DNA of 24,686 bases from Rhizobium sp. Q54 (GCA_945865745.1 CAMBFP010000002.1:1-24686), one strand, 5' to 3'. Counted from the stretch's first letter, positions 1-7,255 are shown. Numbers and translations are program-made. The notes: generated by a model not told the origin, from the sequence alone.

Positions 1-392
1 GTCAAAGTCGCGAGCCAGTTTTGCAAATTGAACATTAATTCAAGTGCGCCTTGAACGGTAGATTGATCTTGCAACGGGTGAATATCAGCAAGGCCAGGAA
101 GGCGAGCCATCTTTTCATTCAAGCGTGGATTGTGCTTCATTGTGCAAGAACCAAGAGGATAAAACCCAGCATCAATTGAATAATTCTGATTCGACAAGCG
201 CACAAAGTGACGAATAACCGTAGGTTCATTAACCTGTGCTAAGCCAATTTGCTCGCGTGATTTTTGTCCAGTACGAGTCGCAAATTTTTCTAGCTCTGGC
301 AAGTCGACGCCACAAGCTCCTTCGCGTGATTGTTTAATGAGCAACTCGGTTTCGTGATTTAGTCCGCCGATTTCTTTTGGAGTAAAGGTCAT
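1..392 (-). CDS. gcvPB: Glycine dehydrogenase (decarboxylating) subunit 2, partial
   Basis: This is the N-terminal ~130 residues of the PLP-binding half of the glycine cleavage P-protein; the C-terminus, with the PLP lysine region, lies beyond the left edge. P-protein decarboxylates glycine and passes the aminomethyl group to lipoylated H-protein. I translated the frame by hand. It is open to the edge and contains the family signatures GFYPLGSCTMKHNPR and LPGLADIHPLQ. It lies just downstream of gcvPA on the same strand, the normal order for the split enzyme, about 63 bases away. Start choice is uncertain. The ATG at 390-392 gives the usual MTFTPKEIGGLNHE start. An in-frame ATG at 417-419 would add nine lysine/asparagine-rich residues and sits directly after a purine-rich GAGGGG that could act as a close-spaced ribosome binding site. 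Confidence 0.93.
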   Translation of the reverse strand, partial: MTFTPKEIGGLNHETELLIKQSREGACGVDLPELEKFATRTGQKSREQIGLAQVNEPTVIRHFVRLSNQNYSIDAGFYPLGSCTMKHNPRLNEKMARLPGLADIHPLQDQSTVQGALELMFNLQNWLATL

Positions 393-455
393 TTTTATTT
401 TGTTTTTAGAGTTTTTCATCCCCTCTTTCTCGAGGATGAAGTGCAATTGAAGTGA

Positions 456-1730
456 TTAGTTTAATATTTTTTCGAGCTCGTTAGCCAAAGTCTCAATGTC
501 TTGCGCAGTAGTTAATTCACTAACCGCAACGATCATTTTATTTCCCTGCGCAAAGCCGCCGATTACGTTTTTGGCAAGAAGTTTTTTGTTTACTTCGGCC
601 GCGTCTTTTGAAAGTTCAATTGTGAATTCATTGAAAAAGTTCTGATTCAAAACTTTCACGCCATTAACCTTCGCAAGGCGATCTGCAAGGTCGCAGGCTC
701 TTTTGTGATTGATTAAAGCGAGTTTTTTAAAACCAATTTCACCAAGTAATGAAGTGTGAATGGTGAATGCTGTTGCACACAAACCTTGATTCGAACAAAT
801 GTTCGAAGTCGCTTTTTCGCGGCGAATATGTTGCTCGCGCGCGCTCAATGTTAGCACGTATCCAGGCTTGCCATCAACGTCTGTTGTTGCGCCGCAAATT
901 CTGCCTGGCATTTGACGAACGAATTCTTTTTTACAGGAGAAGAATCCTAAAAGTGGGCCACCAAAATTCAGACCAACGCCGATTGAAGAGGCTTCGCCAA
1001 CACAGATATCTGCTTGTTTTGGAGCTTCAAGCAAACCGAGAGAAAGGATCTCGCTAGTAACAACAATCAGCAATGCTCCAGAAGCATCGCATTGTTTTCT
1101 AAGCTCGTCTAAATTTCCAACTTCGCCGTGAAAGTCGGGATATTGCACAACTACAGCCGCACAAGTTTCATCGATTTGCGAAACTAATTTTGCGTCATGC
1201 AAGTTGAGGGAAGTTCGAGTAACTTCTAAATAATCGGGGTGAATATTTCCAATAGTCGCAATGTTTTTACGATCCTTAATGCGCATTGCCATTAAGCAGC
1301 TTTCAGCCATTGCCGTTGCGCCGTCATACATTGAAGCGTTAGAAATTTCCATTCCAGTGAGCAGGGCAATAATGCTCTGAAATTGAAAGATTACCGCGAG
1401 AGTTCCTTGCGAAATTTCTGGCTGGTAAGGTGTGTAAGAAGTTAGAAATTCCGAACGCTGAATCAAATGGTCAACAGAAGCGGGAATGTGGTGTTTGTAG
1501 CATCCAGCGCCTAAGAAAAACGGGCCAGCTGAAGCGGCGCGATTTTTATTCGCGTAGGAATTTAAAATATTTTCTACCTCCAATTCACCTCGGTGATTGG
1601 GTAAGTTTGCGATTGGTTTTTTAAGTAAAAATTCAGATGGAACTGAATCGTAAAGTTGATCCACAGAAGTCGCGCCGATTGCAGCGAGCATTTCTTTACG
1701 ATCTTGTTCAGTCAAGGCTAGGTAGCGCAT
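456..1730 (-). CDS. gcvPA: Glycine dehydrogenase (decarboxylating) subunit 1
   Basis: This 424-residue protein has the length expected for the first half of a split P-protein. It pairs with GcvPB, encoded next on the same strand, to form the glycine-decarboxylating enzyme of the glycine cleavage system in the cytoplasm. Recognisable family segments are the N-terminal RYLALTEQDRKEML, the FLGAGCYKHHIPASVDHL and SYTPYQPEISQGTL blocks around residues 70-110, SMYDGATAMAE near residue 135, and SAREQHIRREKATSNICSNQ near residue 300. The start ATG is preceded about 45-75 bases upstream by a plausible promoter. Divergent ubiG lies 274 bases away. No gcvT or gcvH is visible, so those genes must be elsewhere. 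Confidence 0.95.
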   Translation of the reverse strand: MRYLALTEQDRKEMLAAIGATSVDQLYDSVPSEFLLKKPIANLPNHRGELEVENILNSYANKNRAASAGPFFLGAGCYKHHIPASVDHLIQRSEFLTSYTPYQPEISQGTLAVIFQFQSIIALLTGMEISNASMYDGATAMAESCLMAMRIKDRKNIATIGNIHPDYLEVTRTSLNLHDAKLVSQIDETCAAVVVQYPDFHGEVGNLDELRKQCDASGALLIVVTSEILSLGLLEAPKQADICVGEASSIGVGLNFGGPLLGFFSCKKEFVRQMPGRICGATTDVDGKPGYVLTLSAREQHIRREKATSNICSNQGLCATAFTIHTSLLGEIGFKKLALINHKRACDLADRLAKVNGVKVLNQNFFNEFTIELSKDAAEVNKKLLAKNVIGGFAQGNKMIVAVSELTTAQDIETLANELEKILN

Positions 1731-1776
1731 TTGATTTTATTTGATTTAAAAATGAGGGCGGCAAAAACGCGGGCGC

Positions 1777-1804
1777 AAAGTAAAAATACTTAAGCAAATG
1801 TCAA
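1777..1804 (-). promoter_or_regulatory. Candidate sigma70-type promoter of gcvPA-gcvPB
   Basis: Read on the minus strand, a perfect TTGACA (1799-1804) is followed after 16 bases by TACTTT (1777-1782), a weak -10 match. The -10 is about 47 bases upstream of the gcvPA start codon. The rest of the 1731-2004 divergent spacer is AT-rich, with no gene and no clear terminator. This is motif-based inference only. Confidence 0.4.
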
Positions 1805-1952
1805 AATTTATTGGGGAAATAATTTTAAGAAGAAGTGAATCTAAATCTGCAAAATAAGAAGAATTCAGAAGGAATATTTTAGAAATTTTTTAAAATATTT
1901 TCTGAGAGCTTCGCAGACTTTTTTAAGTTAAAAAATTATTTGGCCTAAAAGC

Positions 1953-1985
1953 GGCAATGAATTGGCAATGAATTGGCAATGAATT
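1953..1985 (+). repeat. Three tandem 11-bp repeats upstream of ubiG
   Basis: The unit GGCAATGAATT occurs three times perfectly in tandem at 1953, 1964 and 1975, ending 19 bases before the ubiG start codon. Each unit contains an ATG. The first two ATGs open mini-ORFs reading MNWQ-stop, and the third reads MN-stop. In each case the stop overlaps the next unit's ATG as ATGA. The array is in the likely ubiG leader. It may be simple slippage or may affect ribosome loading. Confidence 0.85.
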
Positions 1986-2004
1986 GAATTATAAATTAAT
2001 TAAA

Positions 2005-2751
2005 ATGAGCTCAATCGACCCAAAAGAAGTAGAAAAATTTTCACGCATTGCTGACGAGTGGTGGGATAAGTCTGGCAAATTCAAGCCTTTGCACGAGTTC
2101 AACCCAATTCGCATTTTGCATCTAAAAAGAAAAATTGAGGAAAAATTTACGAAAATTTCTGGCGTGAAAATTTTGGATGTTGGCTGCGGTGGAGGTTTGG
2201 TTGCTGAGCCTTTTGCCGTTGCCGGTGCTGATGTTACCGCAATTGACGCTTCAGAAAGAAATATTCAAGTTGCAAAAATTCACGCCGAAAAATCTGGGTT
2301 AAAAATCGATTACCAAGTTTCAACAGCTGAAGAATTAAATGAAAAACTTACCAAGGGATTTGCCAGGGGATTTAACGAGGGATTTACCGAGGGATTTAAC
2401 GTAGTTCTTGCGCTCGAAATTATTGAGCACGTTGCTGATCCCGAGGGTTTTATTCAAAGCCTTGCTAACCTTACAAATAAGGATGGGCTTGTCTTTGTCG
2501 CAACAATTAATCGCAATTTAAAATCACTCGCGCTGGCCAAAATTGCTGTCGAATATTTGCTGCGTTGGTTGCCAATTGGCACGCACGATTGGAAGAAATT
2601 TTTAAAACCTTCGGAAGTTAATTCTTACGCTGAAAAAGCTGGTCTTAAACTAAAAGAATTGCGTGGTTTCGAGTACAACATCATTAACTCTGAGTGGAAA
2701 GAAAGTGCGAATGTTTCGGTTAATTACGTTGCAGTTTTTACAAAAGAATAA
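2005..2751 (+). CDS. ubiG: Ubiquinone biosynthesis O-methyltransferase
   Basis: This is an SAM-dependent class I methyltransferase of about 248 residues, catalysing the two O-methylations of ubiquinone biosynthesis (the 2-polyprenyl-6-hydroxyphenol and demethylubiquinol steps) at the inner membrane. The N-terminus SSIDPKEVEKFSRIADEWWD and the segment FKPLHEFNPIRI are diagnostic of UbiG. Motif I is DVGCGGG near residue 60, followed by an acidic ribose-binding D (AIDAS). The LEIIEHVADP motif is present in the middle. I chose the ATG at 2005 because homologues start MSSID; a TTG at 1984 would add seven residues. An unusual 12-bp tandem repeat inserts GF-x-x-GF units just before the NVVLALEIIEHV strand. 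The 3' end is 8 bases from the convergent MBL gene. Confidence 0.94.
   Translation: MSSIDPKEVEKFSRIADEWWDKSGKFKPLHEFNPIRILHLKRKIEEKFTKISGVKILDVGCGGGLVAEPFAVAGADVTAIDASERNIQVAKIHAEKSGLKIDYQVSTAEELNEKLTKGFARGFNEGFTEGFNVVLALEIIEHVADPEGFIQSLANLTNKDGLVFVATINRNLKSLALAKIAVEYLLRWLPIGTHDWKKFLKPSEVNSYAEKAGLKLKELRGFEYNIINSEWKESANVSVNYVAVFTKE
2355..2397 (+). repeat. 12-bp tandem repeat inside ubiG
   Basis: GGGATTT recurs with an exact 12-base period at 2355, 2367, 2379 and 2391, with related four- or five-base linkers. It encodes four Gly-Phe pairs separated by two residues (GF-AR-GF-NE-GF-TE-GF) between the SAM-domain helix and the strand leading to the EIIEHV motif. The multiple-of-three period keeps the gene open, so the expansion is tolerated or recent. 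Confidence 0.9.
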
Positions 2752-2759
2752 AAGCGGCT

Positions 2760-3788
2760 CTACCACTCAAATATTTCGCCAAATTTTGGCGCGACGAATT
2801 CTTTTTTCTTTAAGTGGTAAGAAAGCTTGGCTGTTTCTAAGTCGCTTTCCGCGTCTAAATATCCTTCAGCGCTAGTTCTAAAAGTATTGAAATGCATTCC
2901 GATTGATTTCTTCGCGCCAAGCTCGCGATGAGCCACCACTGCGTCCTCAGGGTTCATGTGGTTATCTTGTAAGTACCAACGTGGTTCGTAGGATCCGATC
3001 GGAAGTAGCGCCAAGTCGGGCTTGCCGTATTTTTTACTAATCTCGTTAAAGTGTCGCGAATAGCCGGTGTCGCCAGCAAAGTAGATTTTGATTTTCGGAG
3101 TTTTGATCAAGAAAGATCCCCAGAGAGTTTTGTTAGTGTCGAACCAAGAGCGCTTCGACCAATTTTTAGCGTGAAGGAAAATTAACTCCGTTCCCTTGGC
3201 TGCGCCATTTGCTAATTTTATTTCCTGATCCCAATCGAGCTCGAAGCAGGAAAGGCCAAGCTTCTCGATCTCATTCAAAACGTGACAATTGCCAAGCCCA
3301 GTAATGAATTTTGGTGCGAATTTTTTCTGTAATTTTCGAATCGTTGGCAAATCCATGTGGTAGTAGGAGCTGTGGCCAATAAGAACAAAATCGATTTTTG
3401 GTAAATCGTTAAAATTAATTGCCGGAGGATTGTGGCGCTTTGGACTAAAAAATGGTAAGGCAATAGGGCCGGCGCGCTCAGACCAGATTGGGTCGGTCAA
3501 AATATTCGCGCCAGGAATTTGAATTAGAAAAGTTGAGTGACCGACAAAAATAATGCGCGCGTTTTTAATTTTTTTGAGCTCGTTTGGTTTGACAAAACTC
3601 ACCTTTTCTTCCGGAGCATCCCAAGAATCCTTGTTGGTAAAGGCGAAGCGTAAGTTTTCGCGCAATTTTGTTTTGTCTTCAGAGATGAATTTCTTGCCGT
3701 CAAAATGGTCAGATTTTGGACCAGAATAGTAAGTGCCGCGACAAGAAGTTGCGAGGAGTAGAAAAAAAATACCCAAAGTTTTTTTCAT
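2760..3788 (-). CDS. MBL-fold hydrolase-like lipoprotein (NAPE-PLD/RomA-like) with altered metal site
   Basis: This 342-residue protein starts with a hydrophobic signal segment (KKTLGIFFLLLATSC) ending in a possible lipidation cysteine at residue 16, so it is probably exported and perhaps lipid-anchored. The body matches the NAPE-PLD-like branch of the metallo-beta-lactamase fold: VGHSTFLIQ and LTDPIWSERA near residues 82-105, FAGDTGYS near 238, LLPIGSYEPRW near 261, HMNPEDAV at 277-284 and GMHFNTF near 297. The first metal motif, HxHxDH in active relatives (typically HNHYDH), reads HSSYYH at 139-144, and the usual QHWS reads KNWS near 208-211. The retained ligand candidates are H139, H144, D240, H277 and H299. 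The fold assignment is firm, but the substrate and activity are unknown and loss of hydrolase function is possible. Confidence 0.82.
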   Translation of the reverse strand: MKKTLGIFFLLLATSCRGTYYSGPKSDHFDGKKFISEDKTKLRENLRFAFTNKDSWDAPEEKVSFVKPNELKKIKNARIIFVGHSTFLIQIPGANILTDPIWSERAGPIALPFFSPKRHNPPAINFNDLPKIDFVLIGHSSYYHMDLPTIRKLQKKFAPKFITGLGNCHVLNEIEKLGLSCFELDWDQEIKLANGAAKGTELIFLHAKNWSKRSWFDTNKTLWGSFLIKTPKIKIYFAGDTGYSRHFNEISKKYGKPDLALLPIGSYEPRWYLQDNHMNPEDAVVAHRELGAKKSIGMHFNTFRTSAEGYLDAESDLETAKLSYHLKKKEFVAPKFGEIFEW

Positions 3789-3855
3789 TTTTTCGCTCTT
3801 TTTTGAATTGGGTCTAAGGGCTTGATTTTGCTGGTTAAAATGGGTTTTTTTTCAA

Positions 3856-3877
3856 ATTGTCCACTTAAGTGGATAAT
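3856..3877. promoter_or_regulatory. 22-bp dyad between tkt and the MBL gene
   Basis: The core TCCACTTAAGTGGA (3860-3873) is a perfect palindrome. It extends to 22 bases with one mismatched pair. It lies 7 bases after the transketolase stop and about 70 bases before the MBL gene start, both on the minus strand. No T-run follows on the minus strand, so it does not look like an intrinsic terminator. It could be an operator or an mRNA 3'-end hairpin. Confidence 0.5.
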
Positions 3878-3883
3878 TCAGTT

Positions 3884-5779
3884 TTAGCCGCGCAATTTTT
3901 TTACGACTTGTTCACAAATTGCGTCAGAAGTAATTCCGAAATGCTTGTACAAATCTTCTGCTTTTCCGGAAGCGCCGAAAGATTTCATTCCGACAAAAAT
4001 TCCGTCGAAGCCGAGATATTTTTCCCAGCCTTGTGAAATTGCAGCTTCAACACCGACGCGTAAAATATTTTTCGCGCCCAAAACTTCATTTTTGTAAGCT
4101 TCGTCTTGCTCTTCGAAAATTTCAAAACACGGCATTGAAACCACACGAGCATTGATTCCTTTTGCTTGTAATTTTTCTTTTGCCTCAACCGCAATCGAAA
4201 CTTCTGAGCCAGTTGCAATGATTACAACTTCGGGATTTAAAATATTGTTAAGCGCGTATCCGCCGCGGTTGGCTAGAATTTTCCCCTCGTGGCTTTTTTC
4301 TTTTACTAAAAATGGCAAATCTTGTCTTGTTAAAATCATTGCTGAGGGAGTTTTTTTTGCCGCGAGAGCCATTTCAAAACATTGCCAAGTTTCTTCAGAA
4401 TCTGCCGGGCGCAAAACATTGAGATTAGGAATTCCACGCAACATTGCTAAATGTTCGATTGCTTGGTGCGTTGGGCCGTCTTCTCCAAGACCGATTGAAT
4501 CGTGAGTGAAAATGTAAATCAGCTGCTGCTGCATTAGTGCGGCGAGGCGAATTGCTGGTTTCATGTAGTCAGCAAAAACCAGAAATGTTCCACCGTAAGG
4601 AATGAAATCGCTGTGAAGCGCAATGCCGTTCATTACTGCGCCCATTGCGTGTTCGCGTACGCCGTAGTGAATGTAGCGACCAGAAAAATCGTCTTTGTTA
4701 ATTGGTTTTGTGTGCGAGGTTTTGGTGAGAACAGAGCCGGTTAAATCTGCGGATCCGCCGACTAGGTTTGGTAGGTTTCCAGTTAGGAATTCCAGCACTT
4801 GTTGGGAGGATTTACGGGTGGCTTGGTTTCGACTGCGCTCAACCGGCGGAAGTGAGTCGAAGGTTCCTTGGTTTCGACTGCGCTCAACCGGCGGAAGTGA
4901 GTTGGAGGATTTGGAGCGGGTGCCGGCTTTTAGCCATTCGTTGCGTAAATTTTCTGGAATGAAAAACGGTTCGTAATTCCAACCAAGAGCTTCTCTCGTC
5001 TTCTTAGCTTCTTCGGCACCAAGTGGTGAGCCGTGACATTTTTCTGTTCCAGCTTTTGCGGGCGAGCCAAAACCAATCGTAGTTTTGCAATCGATAAGAG
5101 TAGGGCGCGTGGCGCTTTGAGCTTTTTGTAAAGCGGCGCGTATTTCGTCGAAATTGTGGCCGTCAATTTGGATTACGTCAAAGCCACAAGATTCAAAACG
5201 CATCTTCATATTTTCAGAAGTTGTGAGCGAAGTTTCGCCGTCGATTGAAATTGAATTATTATCCCAAAGAACGACGAGCTTGCTTAGATTCAAGTGTCCG
5301 GCGAGAGAAATTGCTTCTTGCGAAATGCCCTCCATTAAACATCCATCGCCGACTAGGGTGTAAGTTTTATGGTCTGCCTCAGCCATTCTTTCGGCGATCG
5401 CGAAGCCAACGGCAGTGGCAATTCCTTGGCCAAGTGGACCAGTTGTGGTTTCAATTCCGGCGAGATGTCCGTGCTCGGGATGGCCTGCGCATTTAGCGCC
5501 AAGTTGGCGGAAATTTTTTAAATCTTCGATCGTTACGTCTTCGTAACCAGTCAAATGAAGTAGTGAATAAAGTAGCATTGAGCCGTGCCCAGCAGAGAGA
5601 ACAAAACGATCGCGATTTAACCATTTTGGATTTTTCGCGTCGAATTTAAGAAACTCAGTGAAAAGAATTGTAGCAACATCAGCCATTCCCATTGGCATTC
5701 CTGGGTGTCCAGAATTCGCGCGTTCGACAGCATCAATTGACAAAAAGCGAAGGCAGTTCGCAAGATCTAGTTTTGACAT
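3884..5779 (-). CDS. tkt: Transketolase
   Basis: This thiamine-diphosphate enzyme (about 631 residues, slightly short of the usual ~660) transfers two-carbon ketol units in the non-oxidative pentose phosphate pathway. Visible motifs are ANSGHPGMPMG near residue 22, the HPEHG..GIETTTGPLGQG block, the ThDP/metal motif GDGCLMEG continuing to WDNNSISIDG, the C-terminal GVREHAMG with the catalytic Glu, and FTHDSIGLGEDGPTHQ. I chose the ATG at 5777-5779 (MSKLDLANCLRFLSIDAVE) because it matches the family start; the upstream ATG at 5836 would add 19 residues read through an AT-rich inverted repeat. The linker between the PP and Pyr domains (residues ~293-319) is replaced by two copies of a palindromic repeat encoding SLPPVERSRNQ, and the usual linker seems shortened. 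It is probably functional because all catalytic motifs remain. Confidence 0.94.
   Translation of the reverse strand: MSKLDLANCLRFLSIDAVERANSGHPGMPMGMADVATILFTEFLKFDAKNPKWLNRDRFVLSAGHGSMLLYSLLHLTGYEDVTIEDLKNFRQLGAKCAGHPEHGHLAGIETTTGPLGQGIATAVGFAIAERMAEADHKTYTLVGDGCLMEGISQEAISLAGHLNLSKLVVLWDNNSISIDGETSLTTSENMKMRFESCGFDVIQIDGHNFDEIRAALQKAQSATRPTLIDCKTTIGFGSPAKAGTEKCHGSPLGAEEAKKTREALGWNYEPFFIPENLRNEWLKAGTRSKSSNSLPPVERSRNQGTFDSLPPVERSRNQATRKSSQQVLEFLTGNLPNLVGGSADLTGSVLTKTSHTKPINKDDFSGRYIHYGVREHAMGAVMNGIALHSDFIPYGGTFLVFADYMKPAIRLAALMQQQLIYIFTHDSIGLGEDGPTHQAIEHLAMLRGIPNLNVLRPADSEETWQCFEMALAAKKTPSAMILTRQDLPFLVKEKSHEGKILANRGGYALNNILNPEVVIIATGSEVSIAVEAKEKLQAKGINARVVSMPCFEIFEEQDEAYKNEVLGAKNILRVGVEAAISQGWEKYLGFDGIFVGMKSFGASGKAEDLYKHFGITSDAICEQVVKKLRG
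4822..4902 (-). repeat. Two in-frame palindromic repeats inside tkt
   Basis: Two identical 36-bp blocks at 4822-4857 and 4867-4902 are spaced 45 bases apart. Each encodes SLPPVERSRNQ on the minus strand, making a 15-residue tandem repeat. The first block is bracketed by the perfect inverted pair TTCGACT (4828-4834) and AGTCGAA (4855-4861); in the second block the right arm has decayed. The base composition is more GC-rich than the flanking gene. This resembles genome-wide palindromic elements that insert in frame into proteins, such as the Rickettsia palindromic elements, though I cannot name a family. Confidence 0.85.
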
Positions 5780-5782
5780 TAC

Positions 5783-5859
5783 TTTTGATTTTTGATTTGA
5801 GATTTGAGATTTAGGCTGATGAATACTCCAGATCAAAAATCAAAAATCAAAAATCAAAA
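5783..5859. repeat. Inverted heptad-repeat hairpin between tkt and pssA
   Basis: TTTTGATTTTTGATTT at 5783-5798 is the exact reverse complement of 5844-5859. The right arm is part of four TCAAAAA-type heptads running from 5833 directly into the pssA start codon. The left arm ends a few bases before the tkt start codon. Together they can form a 16-bp or longer hairpin that occupies the whole divergent intergenic region. No obvious -35/-10 pair is separable from the repeat. Confidence 0.8.
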
Positions 5860-6638
5860 TGCCTAAAATTATTCAGCGCATCCGTCACGACGAAGACGGC
5901 TGTTTTCCACTATTTCGTTTGCTGCCAAATTTAGTTACCTTAAGCAGCCTCTGCATTGCCTTGACCGCGATTCTTTTTTCGGTGCGTGGTGATTTTATTC
6001 ACGCCTCAGTCTTCCTGCTTATTGCAGGATTCATGGATGGGGTAGACGGCCGCATGGCTAGATTCCTTAATTCTTCTTCGGATTTTGGGGCGCAATTAGA
6101 TTCGCTCGTTGATTTCGTGAATTTCGGCGTTGCTCCTGGTTTTGTGATTTACGCTTGGGTTAATTCTTACGATGATTTTCACGGCCTGAGCTGGGCTCTA
6201 GTTTTATTTTTTGCAGTTTGCGGTGCCATTCGTTTGGCAAGATTTAATGTTGATCTTACGCATGAAGCGCCAAATCCAATCTTAGAAAAATATTTCTTCA
6301 AAGGCATTCCAGCCCCAGTTGGCGCAGCAATGGCAATATTGCCAATGGTTTTATTTTACGAATTTGGCGACGGGTTTTATTCAAATCCTCTTTTAGTAAT
6401 TAATTACGTTGGAACCTTGGCGGTCTTGATGGCAAGCCGCATTCCAACAATCTCAATCAAAAAAATTCCGATTAAAAACGACTCTGCTTACCTAACTTTG
6501 CTAATTCTTGGATCTTTCATCATTGGCCTAATCGTTAAGCCTTGGATTGCTCTTGCGGCACTCGGAATTATTTACGGACTTTCAATTCCGGTCACAATTT
6601 TTTTCTACGTCAAAATTGAACTTCAATCAAGAAAATGA
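5859..6638 (+). CDS. pssA: CDP-diacylglycerol--serine O-phosphatidyltransferase
   Basis: This integral membrane enzyme of 259 residues makes phosphatidylserine from CDP-diacylglycerol and L-serine, the first committed step to phosphatidylethanolamine. The CDP-alcohol phosphatidyltransferase signature DG-x2-AR-x8-G-x3-D-x3-D is exact (D63, G64, A67, R68, G77, D81, D85). Several hydrophobic segments surround it (around 22-42, 47-60, 110-125, 175-190, 205-250). The N-terminus LPNLVTLSSLCIAL is typical of the small, multi-span PssA type rather than the E. coli peripheral type. It overlaps aroQ by four bases (ATGA), indicating cotranscription. No psd gene is visible; in many bacteria psd sits just upstream of pssA. 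Confidence 0.94.
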   Translation: MPKIIQRIRHDEDGCFPLFRLLPNLVTLSSLCIALTAILFSVRGDFIHASVFLLIAGFMDGVDGRMARFLNSSSDFGAQLDSLVDFVNFGVAPGFVIYAWVNSYDDFHGLSWALVLFFAVCGAIRLARFNVDLTHEAPNPILEKYFFKGIPAPVGAAMAILPMVLFYEFGDGFYSNPLLVINYVGTLAVLMASRIPTISIKKIPIKNDSAYLTLLILGSFIIGLIVKPWIALAALGIIYGLSIPVTIFFYVKIELQSRK

Positions 6639-7066
6639 AAAAAATTCTAATTCTAAATGGTCCGAATTTAAATCTGCTGCACAGGCGCGACCACAGTATT
6701 TACGGCGATTATTCGTTGAATAAAATTTCTGCCGATTGCGAAAAATTAGCGAAAGAGCTCGAAATTAAAATTGATTTTCAGCAGTCAAATAATGAAGGCG
6801 AGCTAGTCGATTCAATTCAAAATGCTTTGGATGATTGTGACGGAATAATCATTAATGCCGCCGCTTACACCCACACTTCAGTGGCGATTCGTGATGCTTT
6901 AGAAATGTTCAATAAGCCAAAAATTGAGTTACACATTTCTAACATTTTTAAGCGCGAAGAATTTCGTCAACATTCTTACTTGAGTGGGGTAGTTGACGCG
7001 GTTATTTCTGGTCTTGGAGTGCAAGGTTACTCAATCGCACTGCTGGCGATTAACAACATGATTTAA
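6635..7066 (+). CDS. aroQ: 3-dehydroquinate dehydratase, type II
   Basis: This cytoplasmic type II dehydroquinase of 143 residues converts 3-dehydroquinate to 3-dehydroshikimate in the shikimate pathway. Characteristic motifs are LILNGPNLNLL at the N-terminus, IYGDYSL with the catalytic Tyr at residue 23, QSNNEGELVD near 50, INAAAYTHTSVAIRDAL near 73-88, and the active-site ELHISNIFKREEFR with His100. The usual LG-x-REP before the Tyr reads LHRRDHS, a mild divergence that keeps an Arg. Its start overlaps pssA. A 60-base stretch near its 3' end (6956-7015, residues ~108-127) recurs three times in degraded form in the gene-free region just downstream. Because this stretch encodes conserved AroQ sequence, aroQ is the source of those copies. 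Confidence 0.95.
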   Translation: MKKILILNGPNLNLLHRRDHSIYGDYSLNKISADCEKLAKELEIKIDFQQSNNEGELVDSIQNALDDCDGIIINAAAYTHTSVAIRDALEMFNKPKIELHISNIFKREEFRQHSYLSGVVDAVISGLGVQGYSIALLAINNMI

Positions 7067-7094
7067 GCTCGCGGATCACTGAGTTAATTTTTGC

Positions 7095-7179
7095 GTCATC
7101 CCCGCGAAGGCGGGGACCCAGGAGATCTCACAACTCACTCCAAGTTTTTATTCTGGATCCCCGCCTTCGCGAGGATGAC
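7095..7179. repeat. REP-like hairpin pair 1
   Basis: The left arm (7095-7124, starting GTCATCCCCGCGAAGGCGGGG) and the right arm (7151-7179) are near-perfect inverted copies. Each arm is itself a hairpin with a CCCCGC/GCGGGG stem. The 26-base spacer contains CAACTCACTCCAAG, which is also shared by the other two pairs. Confidence 0.9.
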
Positions 7180-7190
7180 CGAATTACCGT

Positions 7191-7250
7191 GAAGAATTTC
7201 GTCAAAATTCTTACTTGAGTGAGTTAGTTGACGCGTTTATTTCTGTTCTT
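7191..7250 (+). repeat. aroQ 3'-end copy 1
   Basis: This 60-base segment aligns without gaps to 6956-7015 inside aroQ, with 55 of 60 bases identical by my count. It is not in an open gene and lacks the start and upstream parts of aroQ. Confidence 0.9.
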
Positions 7251-7255
7251 CTTGC

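Noticed and set aside
767..1057. Plus-strand open frame opposite gcvPA
   Set aside because: No recognisable domain, and it lies entirely inside a well-supported gene on the other strand.
1984..2004. TTG start for UbiG seven codons upstream
   Set aside because: It falls in the 11-bp repeat array; the ATG at 2005 gives the MSSID start typical of UbiG.
3856..3877. Intrinsic terminator for tkt
   Set aside because: The stem is followed on the minus strand by an A-rich, not T-rich, stretch.
4695..4976. Plus-strand open frame over tkt with repeated FDCAQPAEVS
   Set aside because: It is the antisense reading of the tkt palindromic repeats; the minus frame carries all the transketolase motifs.
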